The position numbers were made by a program, and so were the translations under genes. From Selaginella moellendorffii (Eukaryota > Streptophyta > Lycopodiopsida > Selaginellales > Selaginellaceae), in the NCBI RefSeq assembly GCF_000143415.4, contig NW_003314277.1:2516-66515 (forward strand): a DNA stretch of 64,000 nucleotides, given 5' to 3'. The first letter of the stretch is position 1, and each line of letters begins with the position of its first letter. The notes below the pieces were generated by a model. It saw only the letters and a program-made list of their open reading frames with translations, was not told the origin of the DNA and did no database searches. Of this stretch, positions 9,427-17,737 are shown one piece after another.

Positions 9427-10289
9427 AGTCACAGCGAAAGTACTGTATCGTTTTTGATCTGAACGGTGTCCTTTTCTCCCATGAGCGTGGCTCGTCCTCG
9501 AATGTCACTACACCCTCCAAAGCCTGCGGTCACAAGTTGGTCAAAAGAGATAGATTCACATTAATCACACGGGAGAAACTGCGGGATCTAATAATGACCA
9601 TGCGACACTTAAAACAGAGGGCCGGGTTCAATTTGCAATTGGGAGTTTGGACATCCATGATGCGCCACAATGCATTAATGTTGCTACAGATGATGCACGA
9701 TCAGACGCGAGTAATATTACCATTTGACTTTCTCCTAACGCAGGAGGATTGCTTGACTATGGTCCATGTGAGGGGTAGCAAGCCCATCTTCGTCAAGCCA
9801 GAGGCTGTAGTGATGAACCGGACTGCTAGGTCAAGTGAAATCCTCATCATCGATGACTCGCCGATTAAAACTGCAGCGAACACACACACATATGCAGTGC
9901 ACCCCATCTCTTGCAGTATGGAAACTAGGGAGAAGAAACCGTATGTTCTGGGGGACCTTGCAAAACGGCTTGAAGCGATGGTGATAGAGAACCGGCCAGT
10001 CCAGGAGGTGGCTGCAGAAATCAACCAAATGGCAGATGGAACGGTATATCAGAAGCCATTTGATCGGACAGACACTAGTCATCATTTATGGCATGTATAT
10101 TGTTTAGCCAAGCACTATCCGCATCTCCATAATCTGCTCAACCGGATGGGTTCTTCGACCACTGAACATGAGCATGGACGTATTAGAGAAGAGATGGCAT
10201 TACTATTGGGTTTAAATCCTGATAGTGTGGAGAGTGATGAAATTCCAAGATTATTGTATAAGCGTTGGAGGCAAAAAATAACAGTCTGA
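9427..10289 (+). CDS. FCP1/NIF-like HAD phosphatase domain of the fusion protein, PS copy 1
   Basis: The last exon encodes a haloacid-dehalogenase fold related to the CTD phosphatases FCP1 and SCP (NLI-interacting-factor domain). Motif I is IVFDLNGVL at about 9447-9473: the nucleophile aspartate is present, but the acid/base position two residues on is asparagine rather than aspartate. A GVWTSMMRHNA segment fits the motif II region (FCP/SCP: W/YTA), and LIIDDSP at about 9840-9863 fits the late acidic motif. The asparagine suggests altered or lost phosphatase activity, although some plant HAD proteins share a DLNG form. A C-terminal extension of about 90 residues is unassigned. This exon is intact here; copy 2 has a 2-nt deletion in it. 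Confidence 0.75.
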
Positions 10290-10323
10290 GATGGCATGTA
10301 TTTATTTAAAAATGTAACTTATT

Positions 10324-10345
10324 ATGGCATGGGGTTCCATGCCAT
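10324..10345. repeat. Palindrome in the 3' flank of the fusion gene
   Basis: GGCATGGGGTTCCATGCC lies 35 nt after the stop codon; a half-site (GGCATG) follows the stop directly. The equivalent in copy 2 is at 25498-25519. Position suggests it could also act as a hairpin in the 3' UTR. Confidence 0.75.
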
Positions 10346-10707
10346 TGTATTAATATTAAAAGACAATTCTTTGAGAGGATTTGCATTATACTAGAAGTGT
10401 TACAGCATGTTATTGGAAGTCTACGAAGTTGTTTTATTAATAAGGGGAAAGTAAAGATTGAATGGGAACTTGGGCTCCACCTAGACTCGGAGCAACTGAG
10501 CCAATATTAAAAGGATGGAAAGAAATTGGACGACGATGACAAGGAGAAGAGAGAGGTGAAGCAGTGGCAGGGGGAGGAGAAGTGATTGAGTAGACATTTC
10601 CTTGTTTAAAATAAAATGGCATGTGCCTCAATGCAGTTGAATTTTGTTATATTTATATACTATATAAAGGTTTGGAAACCTTATTTTACAAGTGGGATAA
10701 TGACAAT

Positions 10708-10732
10708 TCCCAATTTAACGAAATAGAGCTTG
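10708..10732 (-). repeat. Right TIR of PS copy 1, abutting TE1 LTR
   Basis: It equals the PS terminal repeat with one mismatch (10713). It is followed immediately by AGGGGCCTTGGG, which is internal sequence of the TE1 LTR (compare 17112 onward), so the element end and the LTR break coincide. Confidence 0.85.
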
Positions 10733-11358
10733 AGGGGCCTTGGGTGGGAGTGAGCATGGGCTTGAGTGGTGCCGGAGGGGCCACCCAGGGAAGTGCTCAA
10801 GAGCAGCTCCCACTCCCAAAAGGGAAACCGACTGTAGTGCTCCTGGCTCATGTGGAGTGGTGCCCCACTTGAGTACCTTGTGGCTCATTGGTCCTCGCCC
10901 TTCCTAGGGGCTTAGGCCTTCCTTCGGGATGGAAGTGGGGGGGTAGAGGTACCCATACCGGGCCGTTAGGCCACGGTGTTTCGCCCCGACGTCCCGAAGC
11001 AAGTGCTGCACCCAAGGCTTGGGATTTAGAGGGTCCCATGATCAAGTCTTGTGGTACCAAGGGGTGTTAGGAATCTGGAGGCTTGGTGTGCTTGGCTGCT
11101 TGTGCCTGCGGGGAGTGTAGCTGAATCTTAAGTCCAGTCTAACCCGGGGAGGGGGATTGGGAGTGATTTGGGAATCCGTGGATGGATGGATAACACTCCG
11201 TCGCTCATGTAGTGAGTAGTTGAAACCAAGTAGGACCAAGTAGGAGCTAGTACCATAGGCGAGAACCTTGGCGAGGGAACTTAGCACAAGCCAAGGCAGT
11301 GTCGGTCGGATAGACGAGGTAAGCTGGCAAATTGGAAAGGAAAAATTTATGGCTTACA
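10733..11358 (+). repeat. TE1 5' LTR, 3' portion
   Basis: It aligns with 17112-17737 and ends GTGGCTTACA-like (ATGGCTTACA). The upstream part is replaced by PS copy 1. Confidence 0.85.
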
Positions 11359-11361
11359 ATT

Positions 11362-11374
11362 TGGTATCGGAGCC
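11362..11374 (+). promoter_or_regulatory. TE1 primer binding site
   Basis: TGGTATCGGAGCC lies three bases after the LTR and is complementary to the 3' end of initiator tRNA-Met except for one A-to-G change. Confidence 0.8.
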
Positions 11375-14300
11375 TTTTCCTTAGTTCTAGCGAAGGATAG
11401 AGGCGGATTGCTGGGAGATGGCAAAGGCAGGGCGTAAGCGAACCCAAGCGGAGACGGAACCTCCGCCAGAGCTGGAGCCTCCGGTCGAACAAGAGGCTAT
11501 GGATGAGGAATCCTTGCATGAGGAGGACTCCAGTGAGGAAAGTTCCAAACAGGAGTCCGGTGGCGAGGTTCGGTCATCCAAGGCTCGATTGGACGTTCTA
11601 GAAGGACAATTGGCACAGACCAATGCCCTGCTAGAGACTCTCGTACGCAAGCTAAAGCGTGACGAGAAGCGGAAGAAAAAGCGAAAGACTACGGATGCTG
11701 GCAGCGCAGAAGGTGTGGACCCTTCGGCAGGGACTAAGGCAAAACCAGACAAGGTTGAACAGACCGAAGTGGAATCAATCCCTCAGGCAGTTCCCAAGTA
11801 CAAACCAAAGCCCCCACCGGTATTCAAGGGAGTGAATGACTATAAGGTGGTGGAGGATTGGTTTTACGATATGGAGGACTACTTCCGAGCGTTGCGATTA
11901 CCGAGCTCGGAGAAGGTCCCATGTGCAAAACCATACTTGGCAGATAATGCCAAGTCTTGGTGGAGAACGACAGAGGCCAACGAAGGACCGGTGGCCACTT
12001 GGGAAATAATGAAGGCGAGGATCCGCGCAACTTACGTTCCTCTGAATGCTACTCTGCATCTAAGGGACGAGCTGAGTAGGCTGAAATAGACCGGAACCAT
12101 TCAGAAGTATGTGAATGGGTTTATGGCAAAGAGGATATTTGTCACGGACATGGGGGATATAGATGCGTTCCATGCCTTCATATCAGGTTTGCAAACCTGG
12201 GCTCACAGTGAAGTGATGCGGTGGAACCCGACCAACTACAAGGAAGCGTTGGATGCGGCCATCAAGGTGCATTTCAACGATAACCTGCAAAAGGGGAACA
12301 CGACGGGGTCGGGATCCACGTTTAGCAAAGGGGCCAAACCAAGGGGAACGTATAGCAGAGGGAAATTCAAGAAGAGTTTCTCTAAGAATGAGTCCTCGGG
12401 GTTCCGGAAAGGCAAATCCGGTGGCTAGCGAGCGAGTACGTGGGGGAGTCAAGCGAAAAGAGACAAACCCACGGATAAGAAGGTCAAGTCATATAGCAGC
12501 GTGGGAAACAACGTATGCTACAACTGCGGTGAAGCAGGACACTTTTCGAGGGAATGTCCCTACCCGAAAAAGGCCAGAGCCAATATAGCCATCAAGTCGG
12601 GTGAAGTCCAAACTGAGGTATGTGATCCAGTCCCTAACTCAAAGTTACTCATAACACGAGCAACTTTGGTAGAGAGTCGTTCACGACATCTACTAGCCCT
12701 CCGAGGGAAGCTCAGAGGTAGCTTTGTTAAGATCCTTATTGACACGGGTGCTTCGGATAATTTTGTGGCTGTAGATATAGTCCGGAAAACCGAACTAACG
12801 GTGCAGCGGCTAGGCGAACCAAGGACTATAGAGTTTGTTCAAGGTAGCCAAAGCACCGATGAGGTACTTCGACAAGCGAGAGTCGAAGTAGGGACATGGA
12901 AAGTGGACATGGATTTCACCGTGTTAAACATCGCGTGATTTGATGTGATCTTCGGAATGGATTTGTTCAATCGATTCATGGTAGCCCTGCATGGACAAGG
13001 TAGGAACCTTGTGGTACTGGCGAATGCCCAAGGAAGAAGATCTAGGGTGGAGGCCCAGGATCTAAAGGTAGGGCAAAGCAGGGCCAAAGAATCCTACTTA
13101 AACCTGGTGTGCACGAGAGGACAACTCACTAAAGGAACTAAGGCAGCATTTTTGTGCTTACTCTCGGTGAAGAGTGACAAAAAGACAAGAACGGAAGAAG
13201 TACCTTTAGTGATCCAACGGGTGTTGGACCAATTCCAGGATACCATGCCGGAGGAGCTACCGGCGGGGTTGCCCCCCGCACGACCGATAGAACATAAGAT
13301 TGAGCTGGTCGAGGGTGCCGAGGCGGTGGTTCGTCCCCCCTATCGTTTGAACGAAAAAGAACTCAAGGAGCTCAAGTGCCAACTAAAGGAGTTGGTAGAC
13401 AAAGGGAATGTTAGGTTGAGCAAGTCGCCGTATGGGGCGCCGGTGTTATTTGTGAAAAATAAAGATGGTTCTATGCGCATGTGCATAGACTACCGGTTGC
13501 TCAACAAGTATACAAAGAAGAACAAGTACCCTTTGCCAAGGATTGAGGACCTGTTCGATAGGTTGGGAAAGGCAAAATACTTCTCGAGGATTGACCTAAG
13601 GTTAGGATACTACCAGATCAGGGTAGCTGAGGAAGATGTCGAGAAGACAACCTGTTGAACGAGGTATGGGACCTTTGAGTTTCCAGTGATGCCCTTCGGG
13701 CTATGCAATGCACCGGCAACGTTTTCGGCACTGATGAACCACATCTTTGTACCCTATCTTGATCACTTCGTGGTCGTTTATATCAACGACATCCTGATCT
13801 ATAGCGAGACGCTAGAGGAGCATGTCGAACACTTGGCGAAGGTGTTTGAGAAACTAAGGGAACACAAACTGTATGCTAAAAAGAGCAAATGTGACTTTGC
13901 TCAACAAGAGGTAAAGTTTCTCGGGCATGTGGTGGGCCAGGACGGCCTCAAGGTGGACCCGTAGAAGGTCCAAGCGATCCAGGAATGGGAGCAACCATCG
14001 AATGTACATGAGTTGAGGGCGTTCTTGGGGCTATGCAACTACTACCGAAAGTTTATCAGACACTATTCGAGAGTAGCCCTGCCCTTAACGGGAAACAGGA
14101 AAAGGGAAGATGGTATGGACAGCGGAATGCGAGGCGGCATTCGTCCACCTCAAAGGGAAGTTTAGGAAGGCTCCCGTGTTGGCATTACCAGATTTTGGTA
14201 AGGACTTTGAGGTAGACACGGATGCTTCGGACTTTGCGTTGGGTGCAGTTTTGAAGCAAGACAACCATCCAGTAACGTTCTTCTCGAAGAAGTTGGACAA

Positions 14301-15289
14301 GGCTCAACGGAAGTGGCCTGCCCACGAGAAGGAATTGTTCGCGGTGGTCAAGGCGCTCAAGGAGTGGCGACACTACCTTGGGAGACACTTCAAGGTTTAC
14401 ACGGACAATATGGCAACGAAACACTTCTTGTCACAGCCCGACCTAAGAGGGAAACAAGGTCGGTGGGCCAATGCCTTGGCCGAGTTTGATTGCGAGATTC
14501 TGTACAAGCCTGGGAAGAGCAACATCATGGCAGATGCGTTAAGTCGAAAAGCGAGCTTGAGGTTGGCGATATCCAGCGCAACAGCAACCTTCTGGGACGA
14601 TGTGCGGACAACATATGAGAACGATGGTCTAGCACAAGAAGTGTTGCTGAGGAATCTAGAGGCCTGGGAAGCTCACCAAAGAGGTGAGCTGCCAACGGAA
14701 GAGAAAACGAGCTATGCGAAACGCAACGGACTCATCTATTACAAGCAAACGAGGGTGTATGTTCCAGAAGGGAAACTAAGGAAGGTAGCCTTGGAAGAGT
14801 GCCATAACGGACCTCTTGCGGGACACAGCAGAGTGCCCAAGACGATGGGCTTACTCAAGAGGAAGTACCATTGGCCAAATATGGCTAAGGACGTCCAAGA
14901 CTATGTAAAGACATGTCCAACATATCAGCAGGTCAAAGCCGTGACTAAGGCTAGTGGGGGCTTGTTGCAAAGCATCCCAATTCCAGATCGTCTGTGAAAA
15001 TGTCTTACAATGGACTTCATCATGGGACTTCCCTTAAGCGAGGGGTTTGATGCGATATTCGTGGTGGTGGACCGATTTTCAAAAATGGCACATTTCATAC
15101 CCACCACAACAGAAGTGGATGCGGAAGGTGTGGCGAAGTTGTTCTTCGAACAAGTGGTTCAAGTGCGGGGAAGGCCGGAAGAGATCATCTCAGATCGAGA
15201 TAAGATCTTCACTAGTAGGTTCTGGAGGACCCTCCTGGAACAGTATCGCACCAAGTTGAAATTCAGCACAGCCTATCATCCACAGACAG

Positions 15290-15336
15290 GTATGGGGTAT
15301 TAAGTCAAGTTTGGTGGCACTAACACTTCTTGACAG
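15290..15336 (+). other. Putative intron in TE1 integrase
   Basis: GTATGG...TTGACAG, 47 nt, contains an in-frame TAA. Removing it restores the conserved integrase motif [12 protein letters not shown]. The same intron is in TE3 at 44782-44828. Confidence 0.75.
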
Positions 15337-15745
15337 ACGGACAAACGGAAAGGGTGAATAGGCAGCTGGAGGATTATTTGCGATGCTATGTCTCGGGAGA
15401 CCAGATCGATTGGGTAAGTCATTTGGGACTTGCGGAAATGTGTTATAACAACTCACCACATTCGAGTATCGAGGTGAGTCCATGGGAAGTCATCAATGGG
15501 TGAGCTATTGAAGGTCCTGTGGAACTCGGCATGGCCGAGTATCATGGAGAGCTACCCGCAGTGGAGGCATTCACAGCGGAAAGACTCAACATTTGGAATT
15601 TAGTGAGGGATTCTTTGGAACGGGCGCAACAAAGGCAAACCAAGTACGCGAACCGGGACGTAGAGTTCCAAGCTGGGGAGAAGGTGTGGCTGAACACCAA
15701 GAACCATAGGCTACCAAGTGGGATCAGCCGAAAGTTGACCCAAAG

Positions 15746-15797
15746 GTAAAAATGCATGTATTCCTGTAAATGAATTGATCTTGAGTTCCTTAAGCAG
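15746..15797 (+). other. Putative intron before TE1 chromodomain region
   Basis: GTAAAAATG...TTAAGCAG, 52 nt. Removing it joins the frame as KLTQR-FTGPYEI, a conserved join in chromoviral integrases. TE3 has it at 45247-45298. Confidence 0.75.
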
Positions 15798-16332
15798 GTT
15801 CACGGGGCCTTACGAGATTGAGGCTCGAATCGGTAAAGTGGCTTACCGTCTCCGACTTCCTCGAGAGATGGGGAAGATACATCCCGTGTTCCACGTGAAC
15901 TTACTCAAGCCGTATTTTGAGGATCTGCTTCGCAAGGACCAAGTAAGACCTTTACCTGAGGTTATCCAAGGGGAAGAGGAATACGAAGTGGAGGCCATTC
16001 TCAATGCGCGCAAGAGCAAGCGACAAGGACGCGAGGTGAGGGAGTTCCATGTGAAGTGGAAAGGATTTCCACACTGCGAAGCAACATGGGAACCAGAGGA
16101 GAACCTAGCGAACGCACGAGATCTAGTGGAGGAATTTCTGCAAGGCAGAACTCTATGTATTTATGCAAAGTTCAATTAAAAGTATCAATTTGAGAAGTTG
16201 AGCAATGGCATATGTTGGGACCCGAAGGCGCGCCGAAGGTAAGCTAATTAGCATGGGTTAGCTAGGTTGACCAGGCGTAGGGAGCTACGCCCGACTCTCT
16301 GCGGGGATGTCGAATCCGTAGATGTATTCTAC

Positions 16333-16396
16333 GGAGGTTGGGTTCGAGTCCCAACCCCCTAGTAAAGCAAGGCTGGGTTCAAGTCCCGACCCCATA
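16333..16396 (+). other. Two tRNA T-arm-like hairpins in TE1 3' region
   Basis: GGTTGGGTTCGAGTCCCAACC forms a stem with a TTCGAGT loop and a perfect B-box-like GGTTCGAGTCC. A second, GGTTCAAGTCCCGACCCC, follows about 30 nt later. TE3 retains both (about 45829-45890). No full tRNA cloverleaf could be drawn. Confidence 0.45.
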
Positions 16397-16582
16397 CTAG
16401 GGCGTGGTGAGGTGAGGAGTATAGGGACACCTATATTCCGTTGTCATGGGCTCTTGGCCGGGGAGGCTAACTTAGGCACACCGCTAAGTGGGGGGATGCC
16501 CCCGGAGACATGGTCAACAAGTCGTAGGATAAAAAATAGATGTTCGATCTGGGCATCGAACTTCTTCTATGGGTGGTGGAGT

Positions 16583-17737
16583 TGTAAGGAACCAACTCGC
16601 CAAGGTGTCGTAGGCTAAAGGAACCCCGAAAGCTTGACCAAAATGATAAAGAGTTCATCGGATGAGACCAAGTCTAAGATTGAGTCCAAGACCGACTCTA
16701 AGACCGAGTTCAAGATAGAGTCCGGAATCAAGTCCGAGACCGACTTGGAGACCGAGTTCGAGTCCGAGTTCGAGACCGAGCTCGAGACGGAGTCCGAGAT
16801 CCGAAATTGGGTCCGAGACCGAGTCTGAGGTCGAGTCCGAGGTCGGGACCGAGATCGGGTCCGAGATCGAGTCCGAGACTGAATCCGAAGTCGGATCCGA
16901 GATCGAGTCTGAGATCAAGCCAGAGACTAAGTCCGAGTACTAATACGGGTCAAGGGGTGAAAGCCCAAAGCATGCGTCTCCTAGGGGGTAGGGGGGGGGG
17001 GCGCTGCAAGGGGTTCCAAAAGTATAGTAGGGATAGTGAGATCCAGGAACCAGTCTTGAAGGAACTCTCCAGTGGGGCTTCCAAACCGACTTGAGGTTGA
17101 GACTGGGGCCGAGGGGCCTTGGGTGGGAGTGAGTATGGGCTTGAGTGGTGCCGGAGGGGTCACCCAGGGAAGTGCTCAAGAGCAGCTCCCACTCCCGAAA
17201 GGGAAACCGACTGTGGTGCTCCCGGCTCATGTGGAGTGGTGCCCCACTTGAGTACCTTGTGGCTCATTGGTCCTCGCCCTTCCTAGGGGCTTGGGCCTTC
17301 CTTTGGGATGGAAGTGGGGGGGTAGAGGTACCCATACCGGGCCGTTAGGCCACGGTGTTTCGCCCCGATGTCCCGAAGCAAGTGCTGCACCCAAGGCTTG
17401 GGATTTAGAGGGTCCCATGATCAAGTCTTGTGATACCAAGGGGTGTTAAGAATCTGGAGGCTTGGTGTGTTTGGCTGCTTGTGCCTGCGGGGAGTGTAGC
17501 CGAACCTTAAGTCCAGTCTAACCTGGGGAGGGGGATTGGGAGTGATTTGGGAATCCGTGGATGGATGGGTAACACTCCGTCGCTCGTGCAGTGAGTAGCT
17601 GAAACCAAGTAGGACCAAGTAGGAGCTGGTACCATAGGTGAGAACCTTGGCGAGGGAACTTAGTACAAGCCAAGGCAGTGTCGGTCGGATAGACGAGGTA
17701 AGCTGGCAAATTGGAAAGGAAAAATTTGTGGCTTACA
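16583..17737 (+). repeat. TE1 3' LTR
   Basis: The 1,155-bp LTR starts TGTAAGGAACC and ends GTGGCTTACA. Its first third is a GAGTCCGAGA-type satellite (16660-16940). Confidence 0.88.
16660..16940 (+). repeat. GAGTCCGAGACC satellite within TE1 LTR
   Basis: Purine-rich six- to twelve-base units (GAGTCC, GAGACC, GAGATC) run for about 280 bp. They create long acidic/basic pseudo-frames on both strands that should not be taken as genes. Equivalent arrays occur in TE3 LTRs at 40250-40520 and 46165-46440. Confidence 0.85.

Larger units (their letters stand above)
4737..10289 (+). pseudogene. ParB-like / HAD-phosphatase fusion gene of PS copy 1 (10 exons)
   Basis: My exon model is 4737-4739 (ATG directly before GTAAGT), 4979-6157, 6212-7495, 7546-7620, 7659-7748, 7797-7940, 7988-8539, 8597-8611, 8661-8744, 8792-9379 and 9427-10289. 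All junctions are GT-AG; most later introns are phase 1 and the frame stays open across them. The product would be about 1,600 residues. In order it has an N-terminal region of unknown fold, a ParB/sulfiredoxin-like stretch (around 5660-5930, motif AVSGQHSSLAMQEI), a helical middle, a lysine-rich linker, an acidic tract, proline-rich repeats and a C-terminal FCP1-like HAD domain. A 25-nt deletion near 7166, relative to copy 2, shifts the frame in this copy. The start and first exon are the least certain part. No family name is known to me for the whole protein. Confidence 0.65.
1..10732 (+). mobile_element. PS element copy 1 (DNA transposon, left end outside window)
   Basis: This is the right-hand part of a large TIR transposon whose sequence reappears in reverse orientation at 25111-38218. 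The right end is defined by the terminal sequence at 10708-10732, where similarity to copy 2 stops and LTR sequence of TE1 begins. By comparison with copy 2, about 2.5-3 kb of the left end lies before position 1. It holds a minus-strand DUF7869-like gene (1-1589), a divergent spacer (1590-4736) and a plus-strand multi-exon gene (4737-10289). Over the shared interval it is roughly 0.7 kb longer than copy 2, mainly from a 243-bp stretch and a foldback insertion that copy 2 lacks, plus spacer indels. Strand is given by the ParB-like/HAD gene. Confidence 0.85.
11418..16179 (+). pseudogene. TE1 gag-pol polyprotein (broken)
   Basis: Gag starts at 11418 and includes a retrotransposon capsid region and a CCHC knuckle (CYNCGEAGHFSREC, about 12515). 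It is followed by the protease (DTGAS, about 12741), reverse transcriptase, RNase H, an integrase with an HHCC-type zinc region, and a C-terminal chromodomain (about 15970-16140, EYEVEAIL and [17 protein letters not shown]). The reverse transcriptase active-site box reads YIND instead of YxDD. Stops lie at 12087, 12426, 12936, 13656, 13962 and 14995, and 2 nt are missing near 14091 relative to TE3. Two spliceosomal-type introns interrupt the integrase/chromodomain part (15290-15336, 15746-15797). It is not functional. Confidence 0.85.
10733..17737 (+). mobile_element. TE1: Ty3/gypsy chromovirus with 5' LTR split by PS copy 1
   Basis: The remainder of the 5' LTR (10733-11358), PBS, gag-pol (11418-16179) and a full 3' LTR (16583-17737) are present. 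LTR ends are TGTAAGG...CTTACA. The first about 529 bp of the 5' LTR are missing because PS copy 1 lies there. The element sits inside TE2: similarity to TE4 resumes at 17738. The left target duplication would be off-window. Confidence 0.85.

Noticed and set aside
1672-10345. CRISPR-like array from repeated palindromes
   Set aside because: Spacing is irregular (tens of bases to over 1 kb), copies lie in exons and introns, and the genome is eukaryotic.
1-10732. Integrated giant-virus (NCLDV) fragment
   Set aside because: No capsid, polymerase B or packaging ATPase gene is seen, genes have spliceosomal introns, and ends are TIRs with a TA flank.
16320-16400. A functional tRNA gene
   Set aside because: T-arm-like hairpins are clear, but no A box, anticodon arm or acceptor pairing of a full tRNA could be drawn.
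16634-16918. Open frames rich in E, S, R or D within the LTRs
   Set aside because: They are by-products of the GAGTCC satellite, which lacks stops in several frames on both strands.
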